DNA of 64,000 nucleotides from Rathayibacter sp. VKM Ac-2857 (GTDB taxonomy: Bacteria; Actinomycetota; Actinomycetes; Actinomycetales; Microbacteriaceae): NCBI RefSeq assembly GCF_013205025.1, contig NZ_JABMLE010000002.1, forward strand, positions 1,255,670 through 1,319,669, read 5' to 3'. Positions 42,591-51,956 of this stretch are shown piece after piece (positions within the stretch are counted from its first letter, which is position 1; each line of letters opens with the position of its first letter). The notes under the pieces are model-generated. The model saw only the letters and a program-made list of their open reading frames with translations, did not search any database and had not been told where the DNA came from. The position numbers were made by a program, and so were the translations under genes.

Positions 42591-42637
42591 ATGCTGATCG
42601 AGTAGGCCGCGCGGCGGCCGTATCGAGATCCGCCTGC
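42591..42637 (+). repeat. Family-1 palindrome, solo left arm
   Basis: CATGCTGATCGAGTAGGCCGC..GGCCGTATCGAGATCC just after the stop of the minus-strand FAD enzyme gene. Confidence 0.75.
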
Positions 42638-42653
42638 GCCGGACGCCCCGCCG

Positions 42654-43745
42654 TCAGGACAGCCGCGCCACGACCGCGCGGGCGATGCGCCGGCCCGAGC
42701 GGTTGGCGCCGATCGTCGACGCCGTCGGCCCGTAGCCCGCGAAGAACACGCGGGGGTCGGTGAGCGAGGCGCCGTCCACGACCGCGACTCCGCCCTCCCG
42801 CTCGCGCAGCCCGAGCGGAGCGAGGTGACGCAGCTCCGGGCGGAATCCGGTCGCCCAGATGATCGCGTCGGCGCGGGTGTAGGAGCCGTCGGGCCAGCGC
42901 ACGCCGTGCGGCTCCATCGACGAGAACATGCCGCGCTCGTGCAGCACGCCGCGCTCGATCCCCGCCACCACGCGCCGCGTGCGCTGCACCCCGGTGCCGC
43001 CGACGATGCTCGGCAGCGCGCGCCCGGCCCGCGCCGCGCGGTCCTGCTCGGCCACCGCCTCCACCGCGGACTCCAGCGCGAGCTGCTCGCCGTCCTGGTA
43101 CACGACCGGACGCCGCGTGGCCCAGGTGAGCGAGCGGGCGACCCGCTCGAGCTCGAGCAGGAAGCCGATCGCGGAGGTCCCACCGCCCACCACGATCACC
43201 TGCTGCCCGGCGAAGTCGGCGGCGCTCAGGTACTCGGTCGTGTCGATCTGCACGCCCTCGAATCGCTCGCGACCCGGGTAGTACGGCAGGAACGGCGAGC
43301 CCCAGGTCCCGGTGGCGTTGACCAGGATCCGCGCCTGCTCGCCGCCGGCGTCGGTCTCCACGACGAGCGGCGCGGTCCTGTCGCCCGTCGTCGCACTGCT
43401 GACGCTGCGCACCGCCTCAGGCCGCCGCACCGCGAGCTCGTAGGCGCTCTCGTAGGCCTCGTAGTACTCGGTGACGACGTCGCGCGCGGGCCGTCGTCGG
43501 TCGGCGGTCGCGAACGACAGGCCGAGCCGGTCCATCCCGGGCAGGTCGTGCACCCGGTGCGCGGAGCCGAGCCGGAGCGCCTCCCAGCGGAACTGCCAGG
43601 CACCGCCGGCGCGCGGCCCGCGGTCGAGGAGGGCGAAGTCGACGCCCGGGCGCAGGCCCAAACGGCGGAGGTAGAACGCGACCGAGAGCCCCGCCTGACC
43701 GGCGCCGATCACGACGACGGGCCGCGGATCGAGCGCACTGTCCAC
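42654..43745 (-). CDS. Flavin-containing monooxygenase-like FAD/NAD(P)H oxidoreductase
   Basis: 363 residues with two Rossmann sites: FAD motif VVVIGAGQAGLSVAFYLRR at the start and NAD(P) motif QQVIVVGGGTSAIGFLLELE near 200, plus the late ATGFRPELRHLAPLGL segment. GGAWQFRWEALRLGSAHRVHDLPG resembles the putative flavoprotein monooxygenases of the CzcO type. Cytosolic. GTG 43745 was preferred because GGGGAGCACC precedes it; an in-frame GTG at 43757 is possible. Substrate unknown. Confidence 0.8.
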   Translation of the reverse strand: MDSALDPRPVVVIGAGQAGLSVAFYLRRLGLRPGVDFALLDRGPRAGGAWQFRWEALRLGSAHRVHDLPGMDRLGLSFATADRRRPARDVVTEYYEAYESAYELAVRRPEAVRSVSSATTGDRTAPLVVETDAGGEQARILVNATGTWGSPFLPYYPGRERFEGVQIDTTEYLSAADFAGQQVIVVGGGTSAIGFLLELERVARSLTWATRRPVVYQDGEQLALESAVEAVAEQDRAARAGRALPSIVGGTGVQRTRRVVAGIERGVLHERGMFSSMEPHGVRWPDGSYTRADAIIWATGFRPELRHLAPLGLREREGGVAVVDGASLTDPRVFFAGYGPTASTIGANRSGRRIARAVVARLS

Positions 43746-43911
43746 GGTGCTCCCCACGCGGTAAGGAGGCGCCGCCCGCTCCGCTGCTCGCGCACAGGGG
43801 GGCCGGTGCCTCGTCTGCTAAACTACCGGCTAGATTTCATACTTCCTGTCTGCTTCTTTTTCTCCAGCCGGCTCACCGCCCGTCTGGCCTGTCATCGTGA
43901 GGGGGTCACCC

Positions 43912-44109
43912 ATGGGGCGCGGCCGTCAGAAGGCAAAGAACACCAAGATCGCTCGGGAGCTGAAGTCGTTCAGCCCAACGGTCGATTACAGTGCGCTCGA
44001 GCGCGAGCTCAGCCACCCGGACGAGCCGGACTACTCGAAGTGGATCGACGACGAGGACGAGGGCGACGACACCGACCTCGTCGAGGAGCAGCACCAGAAG
44101 CGTGCCTGA
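43912..44109 (+). CDS. DUF3073 protein
   Basis: 65 residues, MGRGRQKAKNTKIARELKSFSPTVDYSALERELS, then an acidic tail. This is the conserved actinobacterial DUF3073 family, small and highly charged, of unknown function and usually near purine genes. The basic head and acidic tail suggest binding to nucleic acid or a protein partner. ATG 43912 has GAGGGGG upstream, and TAAACT at 43819-43824 may be the -10 box. The NUDIX start overlaps its stop. Confidence 0.88.
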   Translation: MGRGRQKAKNTKIARELKSFSPTVDYSALERELSHPDEPDYSKWIDDEDEGDDTDLVEEQHQKRA

Positions 44110-44785
44110 TCCCTCCTCCGCCGCGGGGGCGCTCGAGTCGAGCGACCCCGCGGCTTCTGCGTTCCCGGAGCAGTCTGTGCTCGCGGGGCGATCCGCCGGC
44201 TCGGAGCAGTCCGCATCGGCGGAGCAGTCCGAGCAGCACGGCCGCGTCGAGCAGCTGTCCACCCGGGTCGCCTACGAGACCCCGTGGATCCGCGTCCGCG
44301 AGGACGAGGTGCGCTGGCCCGGCGGCGTCGAGGGCGTCTACTCGGTCGTCGAGCGCGCCGACTACGCCCTGATCGTCCCGCGGGAGCGCGACGGCTTCTG
44401 GCTGGTCGAGCAGTACCGCTACCCGATCGGCCGCCGCACCTGGGAGTTCCCGTCCGGCGGCTGGCCGCACAGCTCGCCGGGCGGCGACGCGGAGGCTCTC
44501 GCCCGCGCCGAGCTGCGCGAGGAGACCGGTCTGCGCGCGGGGCGGCTCCGCCCGCTCGGCCGCCTCAGCGAGGCCGACGGCTTCGTCGCGCAGTCGTTCG
44601 ACGTCTTCCTCGCCGAGGATCTCGAGCACGGCGAGCCCGAGCGCGAGGAGACTGAGCAGGACATGCGCCAGCAGTGGTTCTCCGACGCCGAGGTGGCCGC
44701 GATGGTCCGCTCCGGGGCGATCATCGGCACCTCCGACGTGGCCGCGCTGGGGCTGTTCTGGCTCGACCGGGGGCTCGGCTCCTGA
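44102..44785 (+). CDS. NUDIX hydrolase, ADP-ribose pyrophosphatase type
   Basis: 227 residues. After a 50-residue Ser/Ala/Glu-rich low-complexity lead comes the fold: VVERADYALIVPRERDGFWLVEQYRYPIGRRTWEFPSGG, then the Nudix box GGDAEALARAELREETGL (first Arg replaced by Ala, a frequent actinobacterial variant). The QYRYP.G..TWE.P.G pattern is typical of ADP-sugar pyrophosphatases. GTG 44102 overlaps the DUF3073 stop by 8 bp; a later GTG would remove the disordered lead, so the true start is uncertain. Confidence 0.82.
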   Translation: MPDPSSAAGALESSDPAASAFPEQSVLAGRSAGSEQSASAEQSEQHGRVEQLSTRVAYETPWIRVREDEVRWPGGVEGVYSVVERADYALIVPRERDGFWLVEQYRYPIGRRTWEFPSGGWPHSSPGGDAEALARAELREETGLRAGRLRPLGRLSEADGFVAQSFDVFLAEDLEHGEPEREETEQDMRQQWFSDAEVAAMVRSGAIIGTSDVAALGLFWLDRGLGS

Positions 44786-44852
44786 GCGCGCCGACCGCGT
44801 CGGCGACCGCGATGTCGAGTGCGATGTCGGTGGTCGCTGCGAGGATGCCGCG

Positions 44853-45806
44853 ATGAACCCCGTCGCCGCGCCGTCGCCCGTGTGGCACTCCGAGACGCGC
44901 GGCCGCGACCTCGACGAGGCGCGCGCGTTCTACTCCCGCGGCTACAACGGGTCGGGCTTCCGCGCCGAGCGGACCCGCGTCCCGTTCGCCTACCGCTACG
45001 CGTCGACCGGTCCCGGCCCGGTGAGCCTGCACGCCGCCTCCTTCCTCGGCTCGGTCCGCGGCACGGTCGAGCCCACCGGCGTCTACGTGGTGCTCTGGCT
45101 CAACGACGGCCGCGCCAGCCTCGACCTCGGTCGCGATGAGAACCGCCTGGTCGCCGGCCGCCCCGCGATGTTCCCCTCCGGGCGCCCGTTCGGCTTCGAG
45201 ACGAGCGAGTACCGCGACGCGCTCGTCCACTTCGACGCCGCCTACCTCGAGCGCGCCGCCGCCGAGCTGCACGGCACCGATCCCGGCCCGATCCGCTTCG
45301 CTCCCCTCGCCCACGCGCCGGCGCCGTGGTGGGCCGCGGTGCGCGTCCTCCGCGACACCCTCACGGTGCCGACGGCGCCCTCGTCCCTCCAGCGCGAGGC
45401 CGCGTCGCAGGTCGCCGCCACGGCCGTGTTGCAGGCCTTCGCGCACCGCGTCGTCCCGCTGCCCTCCGCGCCGCCCTCGGTGAGCGCCCGGCGGCTGCGG
45501 CGGGCGGTCGAGTTCGTGCACGCGAACGCCGACCTCCCCCTCGGCGTCGCCGACATCGCCGACGCGGCCGGGCTCACCGTGCGCGGCGTGCAGCTCGCCT
45601 TCCAGCGCGCCTACGCGCTGACCCCGCGGCAGTACCTGCGCGGCGTCCGCCTCGACCTCGCCCGCGACGAGCTGCTCGCCGGGCAGCCGCAGACCCTCGT
45701 CGTCGGCGAGGTGGCCGCGCACTGGGGCTTCATCAGCGGCGGCCGATTCGCCCAGCACTACACGCAGCGCTTCGGCGAGCTGCCGAGCGAGACCCTGCGG
45801 CGCTGA
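44853..45806 (+). CDS. AraC-family transcriptional regulator
   Basis: 317 residues. The C-terminal 100 hold the double helix-turn-helix: ADLPLGVADIADAAGLTVRGVQLAFQRAYALTPRQYLRGVRLDLARDEL and VVGEVAAHWGFISGGRFAQHYTQRFGELPSETLRR. The N-terminal 200 are an AraC-binding-like cupin region (GVYVVLWLNDGRASLDL) that should sense an unidentified ligand. ATG 44853. Upstream sequence contains short GATGTCG repeats but no clear operator. Confidence 0.87.
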   Translation: MNPVAAPSPVWHSETRGRDLDEARAFYSRGYNGSGFRAERTRVPFAYRYASTGPGPVSLHAASFLGSVRGTVEPTGVYVVLWLNDGRASLDLGRDENRLVAGRPAMFPSGRPFGFETSEYRDALVHFDAAYLERAAAELHGTDPGPIRFAPLAHAPAPWWAAVRVLRDTLTVPTAPSSLQREAASQVAATAVLQAFAHRVVPLPSAPPSVSARRLRRAVEFVHANADLPLGVADIADAAGLTVRGVQLAFQRAYALTPRQYLRGVRLDLARDELLAGQPQTLVVGEVAAHWGFISGGRFAQHYTQRFGELPSETLRR

Positions 45807-45901
45807 GCCCGCGACTCCCGGGCTGCCGCGCCGGCCGCGGCACCCGGCTCCGTGGCGCAGAACCGGCAGTGCCGGCCGCGGGGTGACGACTGCATCCCGC
45901 C

Positions 45902-45943
45902 GACCAGCGGTGCCGACCCAGCGGTGCCGACCCAGCGGTGCCG
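45902..45943. repeat. 14-bp tandem repeat, three copies
   Basis: The unit CCAGCGGTGCCGAC is repeated three times within the 284-bp gap after the AraC-type gene. The same gap starts with a GGCAGTGCCGGC hairpin. No gene is supported there. Confidence 0.6.
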
Positions 45944-46090
45944 CCTCGCTGCGTCATCCCCGCGCACGCCGCTGCGACGCTGGCCGCACGACGAGGACTC
46001 CGCCGCAGCGACCCCGCGCGGGCGCTCCGAGGCGTAGTGTCCGAAGTCCACCCGCGGAACGACCCGCGGGTCCGCGTCGATGGAGCCGCG

Positions 46091-46639
46091 ATGTTCGAAC
46101 CCGAAGGATCCGCGCGCCCGGTCGCCCGGATCGTCTCTGTGACCGCAGCGCTGCTGATCGGTGCCGTCCTGGTCGGCGGCGCGGTCGGGGCCGCGGTCGC
46201 CCTGGCCCTCTATCTCCCGAGCGCGCTCGCCGCCGGAGCGCTCGACCCGTCCGCGCTGGTCGGCTTCGGGATGCTGATGGGCGTCGCCTCCGGTGCCGGC
46301 CTCGGCGCGGTGGGCGGCCTCGGCGCGATCGCCGGCATGGTCACCGTCCGCGCGATGAGCCGTCGGAGCGGCGCCTTCATCGCCGGGACAAGCGTCGGCG
46401 CCGCGTTCGGCGTGCTGATCCTCGCCGCGAACCTGCTGGTCAGCCGCGACGCCGCGACCTGGATCACCGCACTGCTCGCCACCGCGGCCGCCTTCCTCCT
46501 CTGCGCCTGGGGCTCCTGGCTGCTGACCCGCCACGAGCACTCCTGGGAGCGCGCCCACGCCCCCGAGCGCCTGCGTCCGCCCGAGCGGCCCGCCGCCCCG
46601 GGCGCCTCACCGTCCCGGAGCCGCCACCGCCCGGCCTGA
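46091..46639 (+). CDS. Small multi-span membrane protein of unknown function
   Basis: 182 residues from ATG 46091 (GGAGCCGCG upstream). Four hydrophobic helices (IVSVTAALLIGAVLVGGAVGAAVALALYL, a Gly-rich span, FIAGTSVGAAFGVLILAANLL and ITALLATAAAFLLCAWGSWLL) are followed by a basic Arg/Pro tail. The Gly/Ala-rich helices resemble small integral proteins with no known family. Convergent with purM. I cannot assign a function. Confidence 0.65.
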   Translation: MFEPEGSARPVARIVSVTAALLIGAVLVGGAVGAAVALALYLPSALAAGALDPSALVGFGMLMGVASGAGLGAVGGLGAIAGMVTVRAMSRRSGAFIAGTSVGAAFGVLILAANLLVSRDAATWITALLATAAAFLLCAWGSWLLTRHEHSWERAHAPERLRPPERPAAPGASPSRSRHRPA

Positions 46640-46760
46640 CGCGGGCCCGCCCTCCGCCCCACCTCCGGCACGCGAGACCACCCCCGGCACGCCGGAACAG
46701 CCGATTCCCACGAGCCGAGGCGCGTTCCACGAGCCGAAAGTCGAGCCGGACCGCCGCGCG

Positions 46761-47870
46761 TCAGCCCGCGTACGAGCCGACCAGGCGCACCGCGCCGCCG
46801 TCGACGCCCTTGGCGCCCTGCTCGAAGCCGTCGAGCGAGCGCTCGCTCAGCGACACGCGCCCCGCGACCCAGGACGGCACGCCCGACGCCTCGAGCGCCG
46901 CGATCACCGCGGGCGCCGAGTCGGCGTCGACCACGGCGAACATGCCGATGCCGAGGTTCCAGGTGCCCTCGGTGCTCTCGAGCGTCGCCCCCGACATCGC
47001 GGCGAGCGCCCGGAACACCTCGGCCGGGCTCCAGCTGGACCGCTCGACCTCGACCCAGGAGCCGCGCGGCAGCACGCGCGCCAGGTTCGCCGCGATCCCG
47101 CCGCCGGTCACGTGGCTGATGGAGTGCACGCCCGCGCCGAGCGCCTCGTCCTCGAGCACGCGGAGCAGCGGCGCCGTGTAGAGGCGCGTCGGCTCGAGCA
47201 GCACCTCGCCCACGACTCCCCCGAGCTCGGCGGAGGTGTCGGTGAAGAGGATCCCCTTCTCGGCGAGGATGTGCCGCACGAGCGAGTAGCCGTTGGAGTG
47301 CAGTCCGGAGGAGGCCATCGCGATCACCAGGTCGCCGTCGCGCACCCGGTCGGCGCCGCGCACCGCGTCCGCCTCGACCGCGCCGACGGCGGCACCCGCC
47401 ACGTCGTAGTCGTCCGGCCCGAGGAGCCCCGGGTGCTCCGCGGTCTCGCCGCCGACCAGCGCCGTGCCGGTGGCCGAGCAGGCGCGGGCGATCCCTGCGA
47501 CGATGTCGGCGATACGCGCGGGGACGACCTTGCCGCAGGCGATGTAGTCGGTCATGAAGAGCGGGCGGGCACCGACCACGACGATGTCGTCGACGACCAT
47601 GCCGACGAGGTCCTGCCCGATGGTGTCGTGCTTGTCGATCGCCTGCGCGATGGCGACCTTCGTGCCGACACCGTCGGTCGAGGTCGCGAGCAGCGGCGCC
47701 CGGAAGTCCTTGAGGAACGAGACGTCGTAGAGGCCGGCGAACCCGCCGACTCCCCCGAGCACGTTGCGGTCGTGGGTGGCCGACACCGCCGCCTTCATCA
47801 GCTCGACGGCGAGGTCGCCGGCCGCCGTGTCGACTCCCGCGCGGGCGTAGCTGCTCGTCTCGTTGCTCAC
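46761..47870 (-). CDS. purM: Phosphoribosylformylglycinamidine cyclo-ligase (AIR synthetase)
   Basis: 369 residues, close to the usual 345-355. It catalyses ATP-dependent ring closure of FGAM to AIR, step 5 of purine synthesis. Motifs are SYARAGVDTAAGDLAVELM, ATSTDGVGTKVAIAQAI, GMVVDDIVVVGARPLFMTDYIACGK, VGGETAEHPGLL, ASSGLHSNGYSLVR and VTGGGIAANL. The start is GTG 47870. It is oriented opposite to purF and separated from it by a GNAT gene and a secreted-protein gene, so it must have its own promoter. Confidence 0.97.
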   Translation of the reverse strand: MSNETSSYARAGVDTAAGDLAVELMKAAVSATHDRNVLGGVGGFAGLYDVSFLKDFRAPLLATSTDGVGTKVAIAQAIDKHDTIGQDLVGMVVDDIVVVGARPLFMTDYIACGKVVPARIADIVAGIARACSATGTALVGGETAEHPGLLGPDDYDVAGAAVGAVEADAVRGADRVRDGDLVIAMASSGLHSNGYSLVRHILAEKGILFTDTSAELGGVVGEVLLEPTRLYTAPLLRVLEDEALGAGVHSISHVTGGGIAANLARVLPRGSWVEVERSSWSPAEVFRALAAMSGATLESTEGTWNLGIGMFAVVDADSAPAVIAALEASGVPSWVAGRVSLSERSLDGFEQGAKGVDGGAVRLVGSYAG

Positions 47871-47959
47871 GCGACGACCCTACCGAAGGCCCGCGCCACG
47901 CAGACGCTGAGATCCGCCGGGGACGACTCGCGATCCTCGTCTGCGCCAGGATCGTCTCC

Positions 47960-48469
47960 GTGCCGCTCGCTCCCGCCCTGCCCGCCGACCTCGGCGCACT
48001 CCGCGCCTTCCTCTCGGAAGCGGATCTCACCCTCGCGGGCCTCGAGGACCACTCGGTCCGGCTCTGGATCGACCGCCGCGAGGACGGGACGATCTGCGGC
48101 AGCACCGGCTTCGAGCTCAGTGCAGACGGTGCTCACGCACTGATCCGCAGTGTCGCGGTCTCGGCCGATCGCCGGAGGACGGGTGCCGGGACGTCCCTCG
48201 CGCGATACGCGCTGAGAGCGGCCGCGGAGAGCGGGGCCACCGAGGCCTGGCTGTTCTCCCGCCGCTCGGGCGCCTTCTGGCGGACGCTCGGCTTCACGCC
48301 CGCCGATCGCGCCGCGCTGACGGAGGCCCTCCCCGGCGCGCACCAGGTCGTCCTCTTCGCGAGGTCGGGACAGCTCGAGAACGAGGTCGCCTGGCGGCGG
48401 TCGCTGCGCGATCGACCCCTCGCCGAGCCGGAGGAGTCGCCCCCGCACGGCGGGGCCGGCCGCAGCTGA
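47960..48469 (+). CDS. GNAT-family N-acetyltransferase, ArsN2-like
   Basis: 169 residues with the acetyl-CoA motif A region LIRSVAVSADRRRTGAGTSLARYALRAA and the late segment RRSGAFWRTLGFTPADR. The order LRAFLSEADLTLAGLEDHSVRLW, GSTGFEL and LIRSVAV recalls the ArsN2 subgroup first annotated near arsenic genes, though nothing arsenic-related is here. GTG start at 47960, divergent from purM by 90 bp. Substrate unknown. Confidence 0.78.
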   Translation: MPLAPALPADLGALRAFLSEADLTLAGLEDHSVRLWIDRREDGTICGSTGFELSADGAHALIRSVAVSADRRRTGAGTSLARYALRAAAESGATEAWLFSRRSGAFWRTLGFTPADRAALTEALPGAHQVVLFARSGQLENEVAWRRSLRDRPLAEPEESPPHGGAGRS

Positions 48470-48631
48470 GACGCGCTCCCGAGGAGCAGCCGCAGCGCAC
48501 CCCCTTCAGGGGTTGATCTGGGAATCGCAGCAGACGCGGTGATGGTTGCGTTGCCATGATCGGCGCAGTCCCCCTCCCTCCGGGACGGCATCGTGCTCCA
48601 CGCCGTCCTCCGCGCCCCCTGAGGAATCCTG

Positions 48632-50233
48632 ATGCCCGACTCCGCCTCCCCGTCCGGCTCGCCGCTCCGCCGGCGCTCGATCGTGGCGGCCGCCGCCTGG
48701 ACGATCCCCACGGTCGCCGCGGTCGTCTCTTCGCCCCTCGCCTCCGCCTCGTCCCCGCCCGAGCCCGTCGGACCGCCCGACCTGCTCGACGTGACCGGCT
48801 TCGAGAGCGTCCGCTGCGACGTCGTGCCGGCCGGCACGGTCCTGTTCCGGGCCCTCGACGGCACGTCTCCCGCGGCGAGGGGCGGCTCGGTGACCGTCTC
48901 GCTCCCGCCCGGACTGAGCTTCTCCGCCGGCGGCACCTCCGCCGTGGTGGCCGTCGGCGTGGAGGGCGCCGTCTCCGTGCCGGCGTTCACAGCCTCGGGC
49001 TCCGCGGGCTCGTACACGATCACGGCCGCCTACGGGACGGCGATCGCCTCCGCGCAGGGGACGGTGCGGGCGAGCCCGGGCCAGGTGGTGGAGCTCACCC
49101 GCTCTCCCGGCGGAGCGAATCAGCGGCCGACGTTCTCCACCGCCGCCGTGCCGGGGCTCGTCGACGGCGTCCACGGGGCGATCTCCGGCGACGAGGTGGC
49201 CGCCAGCGCGGGCCGGAACGCCGCCGTGCTGACCGCCGACGGCCGGGTGCGCTACTGGGGAGCGAACCTCGGCGCTCCGGTCACGGCTCCGGGAACCCTG
49301 ACGTCCGCCGGAGCCGCGGTCACGGGCATGGTCTTCATCGACACCTGGACCTGCGTGCAGGCCGGCATCACCTCCGCCGGCGGCGTGGCAGCCGGCGTCA
49401 GCGCGGACTCCGTCCACCAGTGGTTCCGCACCGGGACCGGCACAGGGCCCCTCACGGTCCTGGCCGTCACCGGCGTCACCGGCACGGTCCTCGCCGCGGA
49501 GTCGAACGACGGCTACAGCTACGCCGTCACGAGCGCCGGCCTGCACTGGTGGGCCAACGCGACCTCGGGCGACCGGGTCGCCGCCACCGTCGTCGCGGAC
49601 ACCGCCGGGGCGTCGGCGATCAGCACCTGGAGCTACCGCCGGGCCGACGGCGCCCTCGTCTTCGGCGGCGGGATCCTCCTCGCCGACGGCAGCGTGAGCG
49701 TCTGGAACGGCAGCCACGCGCTCACCGCCCTGGTCGGCGCCCCGGCGGACATCGTCGAGTTCCAGGCCGGCCAGCTGTCCGTGTACGCCCTCACCGGCTC
49801 CGGCGAGCTGTGGACGCAGGGGGCCGCGTTCACCTCGTCGCCCGGCGGTGCGGGCTGGATCCTGCGCGCGGAGAACGTGGCGACGACCCACGCCTGGTCC
49901 GTCGACGGCTACACCGGCGGCGTGTACGTCACCACGGCGGGAGCGGTCGCGCAGTTCTTCGCCGCGCAGCCCGCCGGCAACGCCTATCGCACGGAGGCGA
50001 GGACGATCCCCGCGGGCGTCGCCCTGACCAAGGTGTTCAGCACGGACGGCACCTACCTGGCCCTGGCCTCGAACGCGACCGTCTACGCCTGGGGCGGCAA
50101 CCTCGACAACTCCGGCCGCTCGCAGCCCGCCCTCGTCGCCGGAGTCGCGAACGCCACCGACCTCAACGCCTGGGGCTTCCACGGTCCGTCCTACGTCGGC
50201 GGCGGGTACGTCATCTCCTCGATCGGCTGCTGA
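48632..50233 (+). CDS. Tat-exported RCC1-repeat beta-propeller-like protein
   Basis: 533 residues. PLRRRSIVAAAAWTIPTVAAVVSSPLASA is a twin-arginine type signal. A beta-sandwich module follows (about 45-165, GSVTVSLPPGLSFSAGG). From about 185 to the end come RCC1-like repeats such as AAVLTADGRVRYWGANLG, VTSAGLHWWANATSG, VYALTGSGELWTQGAAF and LASNATVYAWGGNLDN, fitting a seven-bladed propeller. It ends in Cys-stop with no anchor, so it is probably released or cell-wall associated. Ligand unknown; binding of protein or polysaccharide is the usual guess for such propellers. Confidence 0.75.
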   Translation: MPDSASPSGSPLRRRSIVAAAAWTIPTVAAVVSSPLASASSPPEPVGPPDLLDVTGFESVRCDVVPAGTVLFRALDGTSPAARGGSVTVSLPPGLSFSAGGTSAVVAVGVEGAVSVPAFTASGSAGSYTITAAYGTAIASAQGTVRASPGQVVELTRSPGGANQRPTFSTAAVPGLVDGVHGAISGDEVAASAGRNAAVLTADGRVRYWGANLGAPVTAPGTLTSAGAAVTGMVFIDTWTCVQAGITSAGGVAAGVSADSVHQWFRTGTGTGPLTVLAVTGVTGTVLAAESNDGYSYAVTSAGLHWWANATSGDRVAATVVADTAGASAISTWSYRRADGALVFGGGILLADGSVSVWNGSHALTALVGAPADIVEFQAGQLSVYALTGSGELWTQGAAFTSSPGGAGWILRAENVATTHAWSVDGYTGGVYVTTAGAVAQFFAAQPAGNAYRTEARTIPAGVALTKVFSTDGTYLALASNATVYAWGGNLDNSGRSQPALVAGVANATDLNAWGFHGPSYVGGGYVISSIGC

Positions 50234-50377
50234 CGCCGGCCGATCCGCCCACGCAACGACCCCCGAGCGCCCCCGCCCGGGCGGATCCGCCGGGAGCGAA
50301 CCGTTAGGGGATGCGTCCTCCGCGTGCCAGGATGGACCGTCAATCCCCCCTGCTATCCCCTTGGGAGCCCCTCCGGC

Positions 50378-51835
50378 ATGTGCGGAATCGTTGGGATCGT
50401 GTCCTCCGGGCCGGTCAACCAGTCCATCTACGACAGCCTCTCCCTCCTGCAGCACCGCGGCCAGGACTCGACCGGCATCGCGACCGCCGACGGCAGCACG
50501 CTGCACATCAAGAAGGCGGCGGGGCAGGTCCGCGAGGCGTTCCGCACCCGCGACATGCGCTCGCTGCTCGGCACGATGGGCCTCGGGCACGTCCGCTACG
50601 CCACCAAGGGCAACGCTGAGCGCGAGGAGGAGGCGCAGCCGTTCTACGTGAACGCGCCGTACGGCATCATCCTCATCCACAACGGCAACCTGACGAACAC
50701 GCGCGAGCTCACCGAGGAGCTCTTCACCGTCGACCGCCGCCACCTCAACACCACCTCCGACACCGAGCTGCTGGTCAACGTGCTCGCGAACGAGCTGCAG
50801 GCCTCCATCTCGGGCCGCGACCTCGACGCGGACGAGGTGTTCGACGCGGTCTCCCGCGTGCACGAGCGCGTCGAGGGCTCCTACGCCACGATCGCGCTCA
50901 TCGCCGGCCACGGGCTGCTCGCGTTCCGCGACCCGTTCGGCATCCGGCCGCTGATCGTCGGCCGCCGCTTCAATGTGAACGGGCCGGACGACTGGGTGGT
51001 CGCCTCCGAGTCGCTCGTCCTCGAGGCGCAGGGCTTCGAGATCGTCCGCGACGTCGCTCCCGGTGAGGCGATCTTCATCACGCCCGACGGCCGGATGACC
51101 AGCCGCCAGTGCGCGAAGAACCCGCGCCTCATCCCCTGCTCGTTCGAGTACGTCTACCTCGCGCGCCCCGACTCGATCCTCTCCGGCATCTCGGTCTACG
51201 AGGCCCGGCTGCGCCTCGGCGACCGCCTGGCCGACACCATCGCGGAGTACACGCCGGGCGGAGCGATCGACGTGGTCATGCCGATCCCGGACTCCTCGCG
51301 CCCCGCCGCCATGCAGGTCGCGCAGAAGCTCGGCATCCCGTACCGCGAGGGCTTCTACAAGAACCGCTACGTCGGCCGGACCTTCATCATGCCCGGGCAG
51401 GCGGTGCGCAAGAAGTCGGTGCGGCAGAAGCTCAACGCGATGTCGAGCGAGTTCAAGGGCAAGAACGTGCTGATCGTCGACGACTCGATCGTGCGCGGCA
51501 CGACGTCGAAGGAGATCGTCGACATGGCCCGCACGGCCGGCGCGAACAGCGTCACCTTCGCCTCGGCGGCGCCGCCGGTGCGCTACCCGCACGTCTACGG
51601 CATCAACATGCCGTCGCGGCAGGAGCTCGTCGCGCACAACCGCCGGATCCCCGAGATCTCGGAGGCGATCGGCGCCGACTACCTGATCTACCAGGAGGTC
51701 GCCGACATGAAGGCGGCGATCCTGGAGGGGTCGGACGTCACCGACCTCGAGACGAGCTGCTTCACGGGCGAGTACGTCACCGGCACCGTCACGCCCGAGT
51801 ACCTCGACTGGGTCGAGCGCACGCAGCTGAGCTGA
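50378..51835 (+). CDS. purF: Amidophosphoribosyltransferase
   Basis: 485 residues. It makes phosphoribosylamine from PRPP and glutamine, the committed purine step. The ATG at 50378 is fixed by the N-terminal nucleophile in MCGIVGIVSS (Cys2 after Met removal); an open frame upstream is not coding. Other marks are LQHRGQDSTGIA, HNGNLTN, GSYA.IALI, the PRPP loop VLIVDDSIVRGTTSKEIV and APPVRYPHVYGINMPSR. No four-cysteine Fe-S pattern is evident apart from the Cys in IPCSFEYVY. A hairpin follows the stop. Confidence 0.97.
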   Translation: MCGIVGIVSSGPVNQSIYDSLSLLQHRGQDSTGIATADGSTLHIKKAAGQVREAFRTRDMRSLLGTMGLGHVRYATKGNAEREEEAQPFYVNAPYGIILIHNGNLTNTRELTEELFTVDRRHLNTTSDTELLVNVLANELQASISGRDLDADEVFDAVSRVHERVEGSYATIALIAGHGLLAFRDPFGIRPLIVGRRFNVNGPDDWVVASESLVLEAQGFEIVRDVAPGEAIFITPDGRMTSRQCAKNPRLIPCSFEYVYLARPDSILSGISVYEARLRLGDRLADTIAEYTPGGAIDVVMPIPDSSRPAAMQVAQKLGIPYREGFYKNRYVGRTFIMPGQAVRKKSVRQKLNAMSSEFKGKNVLIVDDSIVRGTTSKEIVDMARTAGANSVTFASAAPPVRYPHVYGINMPSRQELVAHNRRIPEISEAIGADYLIYQEVADMKAAILEGSDVTDLETSCFTGEYVTGTVTPEYLDWVERTQLS

Positions 51836-51845
51836 CGCTGGGAGA

Positions 51846-51881
51846 GCGCGCATCCGGCAGGCACAGCGCCCGGATGCGCGC
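51846..51881 (+). terminator. Hairpin after purF
   Basis: GCGCGCATCCGG and CCGGATGCGCGC, perfect 12-bp arms around a 12-nt loop, 11 bp after the stop. Confidence 0.75.
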
Positions 51882-51956
51882 AACGGGGTGCCCTGCGGCG
51901 GAGGATCGTCCATGATCGTGGGGCGCCGCTCCGTGCGCCCGAGACGAGGAGTCCCC

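Noticed and set aside
48506-51913. Very long open frame antisense to the propeller and purF genes
   Set aside because: It is a by-product of third-position GC in the real genes; its translation is low-complexity Arg/Gly/Ala/Val without family motifs.
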